Origin: Candidatus Limnocylindrales bacterium
GTDB lineage: Bacteria; Desulfobacterota; Binatia; UBA1149; CAITLU01
NCBI GenBank assembly: GCA_035571835.1
Contig: DATNBU010000001.1
Span: 1 to 64,000, forward strand
DNA: 64,000 nucleotides
Direction of reading: 5' to 3'
The notes beneath the pieces were generated by a model. That model did no database searches. It was not told where the DNA came from and worked only from the letters and a program-made list of their open reading frames with translations. The position numbers and the translations under genes are program-made. Positions 43,632 to 51,951 of the stretch are shown in pieces. How positions within the stretch are numbered: the first letter of the stretch is position 1; each line of letters begins with the position of its first letter.

Positions 43632-45611
43632 CTAAAAGTGGAAGTTCACTTCTGCATAGACCGCACGCTCGACCTGAACGTCGGACGCTTCCCTGTGCCG
43701 TTCTTCGAGAAGGTTCTGCCCCCAGAGGACCAGGTCGATGTTCTTCGTGGCGTGCCACGTTACGCCCTGATCGAGTCTCACGTACGACGGCACGCCGAGC
43801 GTGACGACATCATCGACGTAGTAGAGTCCGGTATTGAGCTCGATCTGGTCGGTCAGGTCGAAGAAGGAGAAGACCTTCACCTGGTGATGCGGTGAGGTAC
43901 CTTCGTCCGACGGCAGAATATCCCCGTGAATCTCCAGTTTGACGTATGAGTAGGACCCCTCCAGCGACCAGCGTTCGAACGGCCGCCACATGGAACTGAC
44001 CTCGACACCGTAACTCTCCCCGGATCCGGCATTCGCGAACGTCCCGATGAGCGTCTTCGGAACGAACAGCAGGTTCGAATAGTCGTTATAGAAAGGAGCG
44101 ATGTCGAGTGTGAGATTTTCGAAAAACCGGTGCCGGTACCCGATTTCATACGCGATCAGTTTTTCCGACTTCGCGTCGGGATTGCCGAGCACGCCGACCG
44201 GCTGCTGCTGCCCGCCGGCTTCGGCAATTGCGACGACCAGGAAGCCGTCCTGTTCGAGGCGGGTCGGCACACGAACGGGTCGCGAGATCGACGCCCACAG
44301 GGTGTCGCGATCATCCGGCGTCCACCACAATCTCCCCCCGGGCTGGACCTCGAATCCGGTGAAGCTGTTGTTCTCGAGCTTGGTGCCGATCATCGCGAAC
44401 AGCTCGTTCGGAACGAGCGTGATCGTGTCCTGGACGAAACCGCTGATCGTGTTGAGCTTGCGCGACCTGGGATCGAGCGAGACGATCTCGCTGTCGCGCG
44501 ACCGGTCGGCGCTGGTGCGGTCTCCGAGACCCCACTGGATGTCGTTGCGCGCGCCCAGGCGGAAGTAGTGGCGGAAGTCGAAATCGATCGTGTCGCGCTC
44601 GACGTGGAACCCCGCAGCCTGCGTGCGTGACGTACGATCGTAGTACGCCTGCATCGACAGGCCCGCGGTCGGTGAAATGGCGTGACTGCCGCGCATCAGC
44701 AGGTTGCCGCCGTTGGTCCAGCCGGTGTTGATGTCCTGCAGCGGCTTCTGGTTCGCCTGCGGAATCGCCGTCGACTCGCCGAGATGCCCGAGGTTGTAGA
44801 TGTCGCCCTGCACGGTGAAGTTCGTGAGCCCGTGCGGAATGTCGACGCGGAATCCGCCGTGTGCGAGGTCCCATGCGTCGTGCGCGGAATCGGTGCGCTC
44901 GCGGCCGGGTCTGCACTCGCCCGCAGCATCGAGATCGCAGTTCTGCTGCGAGTAGTGATCGCGGTCGAAGTATTTGCCGAAAACCCGGTACGTTGCGTTT
45001 CCAAGCTTGCCGCCGTAGCGGGCCGACGCGAAGCCGTGCTCGATGTTTCCGCCGCCGGCCTTGACGTACAGGCCCTGCGTCTCGGCCGAGCTCTTGGTGA
45101 TGACGTTGATCACGCCGTTGACCGCGTTCGCGCCCCACAGCGTGGCGCCCGGGCCGCGGATGACTTCGATGCGCTCGAGATCCGTCAGCAGGATGTCCTG
45201 GACGTCCCAGAACGTTCCGCCGAAGAGCGGGTCATAGACCGCGCGGCCGTCGATCAGGACGAGCGTTTTGTTGGCGAGCCCTCCAGCGAACCCGCGCATT
45301 CCGACCGTCCACGAATGGGAGTTGGTGCTGCCCACGTACACACCGGGAACGATTCGAAGAACGTCGGCAAGCGTGTGGTGCCCCGTGCGGCGAAGCTGTT
45401 CCGGGGTGATCACGTACACCGCGGCGGGTGACCGGAACCAGTCCTCCTCCGAACCTGCGACGGTCGTGACCTGGACATTCATCAACTCCTCGATCGGCGC
45501 TGATGCTGCCTCCTCGACCGTGAACTCGCGCGCGGCGTCTGCCGAACCGGCGAAGATGAATGCTGCCGCAGCGGTGAGCGCTGCGACGAGTGCGGTTGTG
45601 AAGCGTGCCAT
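43632..45611 (-). CDS. TonB-dependent outer-membrane receptor
   Basis: 659 residues from ATG 45611, with signal peptide ending ADA-A. The plug domain contains LRRTGHHTLADVLRIVPGVYV, MRGFAGGLANKTLVLIDGR and ERIEVIRGPGATLWGANAVNG. The beta-barrel ends in VYAEVNFHF with the terminal Phe of outer-membrane proteins. The ligand cannot be told; siderophore, cobalamin or an oligosaccharide are all possible. It begins the operon TonB receptor, yfiR-like gene, hybrid kinase with close spacing, arguing for a sensing role in addition to uptake. Confidence 0.93.
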   Translation of the reverse strand: MARFTTALVAALTAAAAFIFAGSADAAREFTVEEAASAPIEELMNVQVTTVAGSEEDWFRSPAAVYVITPEQLRRTGHHTLADVLRIVPGVYVGSTNSHSWTVGMRGFAGGLANKTLVLIDGRAVYDPLFGGTFWDVQDILLTDLERIEVIRGPGATLWGANAVNGVINVITKSSAETQGLYVKAGGGNIEHGFASARYGGKLGNATYRVFGKYFDRDHYSQQNCDLDAAGECRPGRERTDSAHDAWDLAHGGFRVDIPHGLTNFTVQGDIYNLGHLGESTAIPQANQKPLQDINTGWTNGGNLLMRGSHAISPTAGLSMQAYYDRTSRTQAAGFHVERDTIDFDFRHYFRLGARNDIQWGLGDRTSADRSRDSEIVSLDPRSRKLNTISGFVQDTITLVPNELFAMIGTKLENNSFTGFEVQPGGRLWWTPDDRDTLWASISRPVRVPTRLEQDGFLVVAIAEAGGQQQPVGVLGNPDAKSEKLIAYEIGYRHRFFENLTLDIAPFYNDYSNLLFVPKTLIGTFANAGSGESYGVEVSSMWRPFERWSLEGSYSYVKLEIHGDILPSDEGTSPHHQVKVFSFFDLTDQIELNTGLYYVDDVVTLGVPSYVRLDQGVTWHATKNIDLVLWGQNLLEERHREASDVQVERAVYAEVNFHF

Positions 45612-45892
45612 TTCCCGCTGTGGGCGCACCGAGCCGGGTCCGGCTTCAGCAGCCCTTGCAGGTGAGGCAGAACTCCGTCGATCCATGTCGATTGCCCTCC
45701 AGACAGTTCGGACAGCAGTCTCGAGGCCGGCCCCTCTATGCCGGTCGAACGAGGCTGACGCCATGCCAGCTTACTGAATGTCAGCGCCGTGGATAGCTTT
45801 GCTGTTCCGCTCGCTTGGCGACTCCGCCGTCAAAGTCGAACGTGCCTGCGCGTATTGGCGCATCCGGGCGGGTACCCGGGATGTGAGAAAGG

Positions 45893-47035
45893 TCAGAACC
45901 CTTGGAGCGAGGCGAACCGGTCGCGATGCCACGCCGCGTCGCCGAAGGTCATCTCCGAGCCGCGCATCCGCTTGAGATAAAGCCCGATGTCGTGCTCGTC
46001 GGTCATGCCGATGCCGCCGTGCATCTGGACGCCTTCATAGCCGGTCAGCACCGCGGCGTCCGAACAGCGGGCCTTGGCCACGGAGACCAGTGCGCGTGCG
46101 TCCGCGGCAGCATTGTCGAGCGCCGTCGCTGCGCCGAGCACGGCCGAGCGCGCCAGCTCCAGCTCCACATAGACCTTGGCTGCGCGATGCTTGAGCGCCT
46201 GGAAGCTGCCGATCGGCACGCCGAACTGCTTCCTGGTCTTCAGGTACTCGAGAGTCATCTCGAACGTGGCGCGCATGTTGCCGAGCATCTCGGCGCAAAG
46301 CCCGACCGTCGCACGGTCGAGTGTGTCTTCGACGACGGCCGCGCCGCCCCCTTCGTTACCGATCATCGCGGACGCCGGAACCTCGACGTCCGACAAGCGC
46401 ACGATCGACGACGGCCGCAGGTGCATGGTCTTCTGCGGAACGACCGTAAGGCCGGCAGCTCCACGTTCGACCAGGAACAGCGACAGGCCGGCCGCGTCGC
46501 GCTCGCCGCCCGAGGTTCGCGCAACCACGACGAGCGTGCTTGCGGTCGCGCCGTCGAGCACGAGCGTTTTCTCGCCGGAGATCCTGTAGCCGGTTCCGCT
46601 TCGGACTGCGCGCGTCGCCGAGACGGTCCGGTCGTAGCGCGAACCGCGCTCCTGCCACGCCAGCGTCATCGTGCGCGTGCCGTCGGCCACCGACGGAAGG
46701 ATTTCCTTCTTCTGCTGGTCGCTTCCGCCGAGAAGCACGGCGTTCGCGCCGAGCAGGACGGTCGACAGCAGCGGCTCCGGAACGAGGTTGCGCCCGAATT
46801 CCTCCAGAACGCATGCCAGCTCGACGTTTCCCATGCCGAGCCCGCCGTACTCCTCCGGTATGAGGATGGCAGGCCATCCGAGCTCGGCCATCTTTGCCCA
46901 CAGCTGCGGCGAGTATCCGGCCGGATCGTCGCTGTCGCGAAGCTGGCGAACCCGGGCAACCGGTGACTCCTTCTTTACGAAGTCGGCAGCCGACGATTTC
47001 AGCATCTGTTGGTCTTCGGTCAGTACGAGGCCCAT
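45893..47035 (-). CDS. Acyl-CoA dehydrogenase, probable partner subunit
   Basis: 380 residues. Normal N-terminal fold ([15 protein letters not shown]) and C-terminal VQMHGGIGMTDEHDIGLYLKR. The C-terminus lacks the EGT-type catalytic Glu stretch present in the 47192-48397 protein, so this subunit may be non-catalytic or may bind FAD only in a complex. Adjacent pairs of this kind form alpha2beta2 dehydrogenases for steroid side-chain or other bulky acyl-CoAs in actinobacteria (FadE26/27-like). Same orientation as its partner, downstream of the repeat-filled gap. Confidence 0.85.
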   Translation of the reverse strand: MGLVLTEDQQMLKSSAADFVKKESPVARVRQLRDSDDPAGYSPQLWAKMAELGWPAILIPEEYGGLGMGNVELACVLEEFGRNLVPEPLLSTVLLGANAVLLGGSDQQKKEILPSVADGTRTMTLAWQERGSRYDRTVSATRAVRSGTGYRISGEKTLVLDGATASTLVVVARTSGGERDAAGLSLFLVERGAAGLTVVPQKTMHLRPSSIVRLSDVEVPASAMIGNEGGGAAVVEDTLDRATVGLCAEMLGNMRATFEMTLEYLKTRKQFGVPIGSFQALKHRAAKVYVELELARSAVLGAATALDNAAADARALVSVAKARCSDAAVLTGYEGVQMHGGIGMTDEHDIGLYLKRMRGSEMTFGDAAWHRDRFASLQGF

Positions 47036-47070
47036 CTGTATTCACCTGGCCGCCGCGCTTCGCGGCTATT

Positions 47071-47189
47071 GCGCGCTCTGCGCGCATTCCTGTGGCGCGC
47101 TCTGCGCGCATTCCTGTGGCGCGCATCGCGCGCGAAAACATTGGCGCGCCGCGTGCGCGCAAGCCTGCGCGCACCGTGCGCGCGAAACG
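47071..47189. repeat. Five degenerate 23-25-bp repeats between two acyl-CoA dehydrogenase genes
   Basis: Two identical copies of gcgcgctctgcgcgcattcc plus tgtg (47071-47094 and 47095-47118), then three diverged copies keeping gcgcgc-N3/5-gcgcgc. Each has a palindromic GC core that could form a small hairpin in the mRNA between the two genes. Confidence 0.8.
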
Positions 47190-47191
47190 GG

Positions 47192-48397
47192 TCAGTCGGG
47201 AAGTCCGAGCACGCGTTTGGCGATGATATTGAGCTGAACCTCGGAGGTGCCGCCTTCGATCGAGTTGCCGCGCGCCCTGAGCCACGCGCGCGTCGCATCG
47301 AGCTCGGTGCTGTCGAAGCCTTCGCCGTCCCAGCCGAGCGCCTGCGGGCCGAGGATGCCGACGAGCAACGCCGTACGGTCCTTGTTGAGCTCGGTCGCGT
47401 AGTATTTGAAGATCGACGACTCCGGGCCCGGCTGCTGCCCGAGCTTGGCCGCTTCCTTGGTGCGCCTCAGCGTGAGCTCGAGGCACGTCTTGTCCATCGT
47501 CAGCTGCGTGATGCGGTCGCGCAGCACGCCGTCGCGAAGACGGCCGTTCGCGTCGTCGCCGACATACGAGCGGGCCGCCTTGACCAGCTCGTTCTTGTCT
47601 TCGGACTCGTTGAACGCTTCGCTGATCATGCTGCGCTCGTGGCCGAGCAGCGCCTTGGCCATCGTCCAGCCGTTGCCGACGCCGCCGACGACGTGCGCGT
47701 TCTCGGCACGCGCGTCTTCCAGGAACGTCTCGCAGAACGGCGAATACCCGCTGATGAGCTTGATCGGCTTTACCGTCACGCCCGGCTGATCCATGTCGAT
47801 CAGCATGAACGTGATGCCTTCGTGTTTCGGCTTGTCGAATTCGGTGCGGACCAGCACGAACATCCAGTCGGCCTTGTCGGCGTAGCTGGTCCAGACCTTC
47901 TGGCCGTTCAGGATCCAGTGGTCGCCGTCGCGAACGCCGCGGGTCTGCAGTCCGGCAAGATCCGAACCTGCGCCCGGCTCCGAGTAGCCCTGGCACCAGC
48001 GGACCTCGCCGCGGCAGATCTCGGGCAGGAAGCGGTGCCGCTGCGCGTCGGTTCCGTACTGCAGCAGCAGCGGACCGATCATCGTCAGGCCGAATCCGAT
48101 CAGCGGCGGCTTTGCGCGGATGCGTCGCATCTCTTCGCCGAGCACTTTCGCTTCTTCCTTCGAAAGCCCTCCGCCGCCGCAGTCCTTTGGCCACGTGGGC
48201 GCGGTCCAGCCGCGCGATGCCATGCGATCGAGCCACAGCTTCACGTCCGGATTCGGATACGTTTGTTTTTTCCCGCCCCAGGCCAGCTCATCGGCAAACG
48301 ACGAGCTGACGGTACCCGCGCCCCAGCGCATCGATGCCGGACAACTGGCCTCGAGCCAAGCCCGCGTATTTTCCCGAAAAGATTCGATTTCGCTCAT
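47192..48397 (-). CDS. Acyl-CoA dehydrogenase, catalytic subunit candidate
   Basis: 401 residues. GWTAPTWPKDCGGGGLSKEEA, WCQGYSEPGAGSDLAGLQTR (flavin/substrate loop), WILNGQKVWTSYADKADW, and the C-terminal SIEGGTSEVQLNIIAKRVLGLP with the likely catalytic Glu region. Matches the subfamily used for CoA esters of sterol side chains or cyclic acids. It uses FAD and passes electrons to ETF. Upstream of and co-oriented with the 380-residue relative, consistent with a heteromer. No thiolase or hydratase genes nearby to reveal the pathway. Confidence 0.9.
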   Translation of the reverse strand: MSEIESFRENTRAWLEASCPASMRWGAGTVSSSFADELAWGGKKQTYPNPDVKLWLDRMASRGWTAPTWPKDCGGGGLSKEEAKVLGEEMRRIRAKPPLIGFGLTMIGPLLLQYGTDAQRHRFLPEICRGEVRWCQGYSEPGAGSDLAGLQTRGVRDGDHWILNGQKVWTSYADKADWMFVLVRTEFDKPKHEGITFMLIDMDQPGVTVKPIKLISGYSPFCETFLEDARAENAHVVGGVGNGWTMAKALLGHERSMISEAFNESEDKNELVKAARSYVGDDANGRLRDGVLRDRITQLTMDKTCLELTLRRTKEAAKLGQQPGPESSIFKYYATELNKDRTALLVGILGPQALGWDGEGFDSTELDATRAWLRARGNSIEGGTSEVQLNIIAKRVLGLPD

Positions 48398-48492
48398 CGG
48401 CCGGCGAGTCTAACGGACATCTTTGCCATTCCCAACAGCGGCACGCGCCGGTATTGTCGAGGTGCATCCAGCGGGCTGGTTCCGCGCGCTTC

Positions 48493-48500
48493 GGGGGAGG
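48493..48500 (+). promoter_or_regulatory. Strong Shine-Dalgarno
   Basis: GGGGGAGG five bases before ATG 48506; fixes the start of the secreted protein gene inside a longer open frame. Confidence 0.6.
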
Positions 48501-48505
48501 CCGGC

Positions 48506-49291
48506 ATGAGCACAAGAACGATCCTCGGTAATTCTTTCGACAAGTGTTTCGGGCAGCGATTCGCAGCGCGCCGCCGGCCGCGAGTGCAACGCAGGATCGT
48601 CCGCCTGGCGTGCGCCGTATGGCTGGCCGGCGCCGTCATGCACGGCAGCGCGTACGCCGGGCCGGCTTCGGCAACTCCGCTGCTGTTCCCGATGGTCGCG
48701 ACCATCTGCGAGATTCTCGATACCGGCGGCAATCCCGCCTGCGGTCGCGAAATCATCATCGGAGGCAAGGACGAGTCGCCTGCGTGCACGATCAACCCGT
48801 CCGACTGCGTGCACGACAACAATGCGCAATTCTTTCCGTTCACGTACGGCGAGAATCGCATGGGCGGCGTGCACGCCGACGACGTCGCCGATCTCGCGTC
48901 GCGCGGAGGCCTGTGCCTCGGCGGCGATACGGCCGCGTGCGACGGCCTACCGTATGTCGCGATGGACGAGCTCGTGATGTCGAAGAACAAGGTCTCGCGC
49001 CTCGCGGCACTCCGCCGCGGAACTTTTCCGACGTTCTTCCACGACGAAATCACCGCGGGCCACTCCGTCGTCGTGCAGCTTCCCGTCATCGATGAGGTGG
49101 ACTGCGAGAAACCGGCCACCGGCCTCGAACCGGACCGCCTCGTGCTCGGAGTGGTCACGCTCGACCTCCGCGAGCTCGAGGTCTTCGGCACGCGCCAGGA
49201 GCGCTTCCTGCGCGCGGTGCTCGTGTGCGGCGTGACCACCGGCGAGCCGGGCGACGGCGTCTACGATTTCGGAACCAGCGGTACTCCGTAG
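48506..49291 (+). CDS. Secreted protein of unknown function
   Basis: 261 residues. A basic N-terminus is followed by hydrophobic LACAVWLAGAVMHGSAYAG, so a signal peptide. The mature part has several Cys (ICEILDTGGNPACGRE, DESPACTINPSDCVHDNN, GGLCLGGDTAACDGL, VDCEKP, VLVCGV), suggesting disulfides. I do not recognise a family. Divergent from the acyl-CoA dehydrogenase genes; converges on the beta-propeller gene with a 14-base gap. Confidence 0.75.
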   Translation: MSTRTILGNSFDKCFGQRFAARRRPRVQRRIVRLACAVWLAGAVMHGSAYAGPASATPLLFPMVATICEILDTGGNPACGREIIIGGKDESPACTINPSDCVHDNNAQFFPFTYGENRMGGVHADDVADLASRGGLCLGGDTAACDGLPYVAMDELVMSKNKVSRLAALRRGTFPTFFHDEITAGHSVVVQLPVIDEVDCEKPATGLEPDRLVLGVVTLDLRELEVFGTRQERFLRAVLVCGVTTGEPGDGVYDFGTSGTP

Positions 49292-49305
49292 CCCGCGCCG
49301 CGCAT

Positions 49306-50793
49306 TCAGTCGCCGTCGCGAATCGCGACGATGCCGCCGACCGTACCGACGTACGCTGCCCTTTCCGTCTTCGGGCGCAGCGCAATGCCCGCATAGTGGT
49401 TGTTGAAGCTCAGGCCAGTTCCCGCGAGCTGTTTCCACACCGTTGCACCGGTACGGAAATCGAGCGCCGTCCAGAACCATGCGTCGCTCGTCGTGTTCAC
49501 CGGGTCGGGATCTTTCGTGTAGAGGTAGACGAGACCGGTCTTCGTCGAGACTTTCGGCACGCAGCTCGGCGCGCGCTCCGTGCTCGTCCAGACCACCTCG
49601 CAGCCGCTTCCATCCTCCGCGACGTCGATGCGCGTGATGCCCGGCGACGAGACCGGGCCGTTCAGCGTCGTAAGAAGATAATACCCGTAGTTGTTCTCGA
49701 CGATCAGCGAGTTGCCGACCGCGATCAGGGAATTCTCGGTAGCGCTCGCGCCGGCCGAAAACACCGGCACTTCGCAGACGACGCGGTCCTGGCCCGGGGC
49801 GAGCGCAGCATCCTTGCGGTAGACCACGACGTTCATCGGATCGGCGTTGTCGGTAATCGCCACGTATCCGCCGTTCATGATCGTCGGCGTGGTGCCGGAG
49901 CCCGCGTTGAACTGGCCGGTCTTCTGGACGCCGCTGTTCTGGTACGGCTGCGACCAGACGGCCGCCGGGACATTGTCGGCGCCGGCAGCGAAGCGATACA
50001 TGCTCGTGTCCGAGACGATGTAGACGGCGTCCTCGTCGACGGCGAACGAGTTCTCGATCTCTTCGCCGAGCGTGATGCTCTGCGTCTCGCCGCTTTCCAG
50101 GTCGAGCACGCCGACGATGCCGCTGTAGCGGCCGACGAACCACGCCCTTCCCTGCCAGTCCGGCAGCACCGACGTGATGCGATCGCCGGCGAGCACGCCG
50201 CTCAGGTCGTACTCTCCCGCAAGCGAAAGATACGGCGCCGACTTGTTCACCTGATAGATGAGGATGCGCCCGTCGGCTGCGCCGATCACCGCGCGATCCT
50301 TGTTGTCGAGGTAGAAGTAGACCCCGCCCGAGGAGCTCGTGAACGGGTCCTGGCCGGGCGGCGCTTCGACGTACGGAAGATCCACCTGGGCCAGGGTCCG
50401 CAGGCTGCCAGGCTCGATCACATAGAGCACGCGTGTCGAAAGGTTGCTGCACGCGGTGACGATGCGGCCGGACCGGTCGAACGCGATCGAAATGCAGTCG
50501 CGTCCGAGCGAAGTCGAAAACACCTGCGGATCGCGTCCGACCGGACCCTTTCCCCAGTACGTGTCGGTCATCCACGGATCGTTGTGGAGGTTGCTGCGGC
50601 CGTTCCTTGCCATGAACGGATGCTTCGGCGGCTTGTCGACCTTCAGCGGCTTCGCCGCTGCGGCAGCACCGCTGTACGCAGGCAGCGTCGTTGCCGCGCC
50701 GCTGCTGGCGATGGGCCCGGCGAACGCCGGCAGGACGGCGGTAAGAACCAACGTGACAGCGAAAAGGGAGGCTGCGGCGTGATGGCGGCTCAT
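49306..50793 (-). CDS. Exported PQQ-like beta-propeller protein
   Basis: 495 residues from ATG 50793; signal peptide SLFAVTLVLTAVLPAFAG. Repeated blades include CISIAFDRSGRIVTACSN, DRAVIGAADGRILIYQV, GRAWFVGRYSGIVGVLDLESGE and AAYVGTVGGIVAIRDG, as in PQQ-like or YncE-type propellers. No catalytic PQQ-site signature seen. Perhaps a periplasmic or surface scaffold. Divergent from the AraC regulator. Confidence 0.75.
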   Translation of the reverse strand: MSRHHAAASLFAVTLVLTAVLPAFAGPIASSGAATTLPAYSGAAAAAKPLKVDKPPKHPFMARNGRSNLHNDPWMTDTYWGKGPVGRDPQVFSTSLGRDCISIAFDRSGRIVTACSNLSTRVLYVIEPGSLRTLAQVDLPYVEAPPGQDPFTSSSGGVYFYLDNKDRAVIGAADGRILIYQVNKSAPYLSLAGEYDLSGVLAGDRITSVLPDWQGRAWFVGRYSGIVGVLDLESGETQSITLGEEIENSFAVDEDAVYIVSDTSMYRFAAGADNVPAAVWSQPYQNSGVQKTGQFNAGSGTTPTIMNGGYVAITDNADPMNVVVYRKDAALAPGQDRVVCEVPVFSAGASATENSLIAVGNSLIVENNYGYYLLTTLNGPVSSPGITRIDVAEDGSGCEVVWTSTERAPSCVPKVSTKTGLVYLYTKDPDPVNTTSDAWFWTALDFRTGATVWKQLAGTGLSFNNHYAGIALRPKTERAAYVGTVGGIVAIRDGD

Positions 50794-50886
50794 GGCGGTC
50801 AATCTAGTCCGCGCCGGCGGACCACGGGTGCCATCCTCGGGCACTCCGCGTGTCAACAGGACAGAATTCCGCCGGGGCCGTCGCGC

Positions 50887-51939
50887 ATGTATCGTCGCGG
50901 CCCGATGCGCGCCGACCTCCTCATCTCCGGAAGCTGGACACGCATGGTGCTCGCCAGCCTCGAGCAGGTCGGGCTCGATCCCCGCCGACTGTGCGGCGCG
51001 GCCGGCCTGTCGTACGCGCAGCTTTCGGATCCGGACGCACGCGTGCCTCGTGACATGGCGGGACGCCTGTGGCGCGAAGCGTCACGCGAAAGCGGCGATC
51101 CGCTGATCGGACTGCATGCCGGAGTGCGCGTCGCGCCGGCCGCCAACAACCTGCTGTCGCACATGGTCATCAGCAGCCCGACCTTCCTCGACGGGCTACA
51201 GCGCACGATCCCGTACCAGCGCGTGCTTGCGCACGGACGCGTCGTCACGCTCGAGCGGCGCCGCGACCTGTACGCGATCTGTTTCCGGCGCGTCGACGGC
51301 GATCTCGCGATCACGCGCAACGAAATCGAGTTCATGACCGCGGCCTTCACGCGGCTGGCCCGCTTCGCCGTGGCCAGGCAGTGGCGGCTTTCCGGCGTCC
51401 GATTCGAATTTCCGGCTCCGCTCTCCACGGCGGAGTACGAGCGGGTGTTCGGTTGTCGGGTCGCGTTCGCCGCGCGCGAGAACAGCCTTCTCGTCGCCGA
51501 GGAAGTCATGACGGCGCCGCTTGCCCACCACTGCCCGGCCGTGCTCGAAGCGCTGCAGGCTGCAGCCGACTCCGCCATCGAGCGGCTTCAGCGCCCGAGC
51601 GTCGTCGGCGAGGTGCGTTCGCGCATCCTTGCGCGCATGCGGCTTCGCCGGCCGGATTCGTCCGTGGAAACCATTGCGGCCGAGATGCACGTGAGCCCCC
51701 GCACGCTGCAGCGCCGCCTCGAGGCTGAAAGCGCGAGCTTCTCGGCCGTCCTCGAGCAGGCCCAGCGCGACCGCTGCCTCGAGCTGCTCGGCGGACCGGC
51801 GACGCTCGAAGAGATCGGCACGGCGATCGGCCTTTCCGGCTCGCGCGCGCTCGCAAGGGCGTTCAAGAGATGGACCGGCCGCACGCCGTCCGAGCACCGC
51901 CGGTTGAGCCGCGTCGAGCCGGACGTGGCGAAAATCTAG
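50887..51939 (+). CDS. AraC-family transcriptional regulator (N-terminal arabinose-binding-like domain)
   Basis: 350 residues from ATG 50887; ATG 50905 is equally usable. The N-terminal ~180 residues match the domain of OruR/ArgR-like AraC proteins (LEQVGLDPRRLCGAAGL, DPLIGLHAGVRVAPAANNLL). Two HTH motifs lie at the end: SVETIAAEMHVSPRTLQRRLE and TLEEIGTAIGLSGSRALARAFKRWTGRTPSEHRR. Binds DNA as a dimer, probably in response to a small ligand. Its target may be the divergent propeller gene, but that is only context. Confidence 0.9.
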   Translation: MYRRGPMRADLLISGSWTRMVLASLEQVGLDPRRLCGAAGLSYAQLSDPDARVPRDMAGRLWREASRESGDPLIGLHAGVRVAPAANNLLSHMVISSPTFLDGLQRTIPYQRVLAHGRVVTLERRRDLYAICFRRVDGDLAITRNEIEFMTAAFTRLARFAVARQWRLSGVRFEFPAPLSTAEYERVFGCRVAFAARENSLLVAEEVMTAPLAHHCPAVLEALQAAADSAIERLQRPSVVGEVRSRILARMRLRRPDSSVETIAAEMHVSPRTLQRRLEAESASFSAVLEQAQRDRCLELLGGPATLEEIGTAIGLSGSRALARAFKRWTGRTPSEHRRLSRVEPDVAKI

Positions 51940-51951
51940 CGGGCACGCGAC

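Noticed and set aside
45612-45892. Cobalamin riboswitch upstream of the TonB receptor
   Set aside because: No B12-box-like sequence in the 280-base upstream region on the minus strand.
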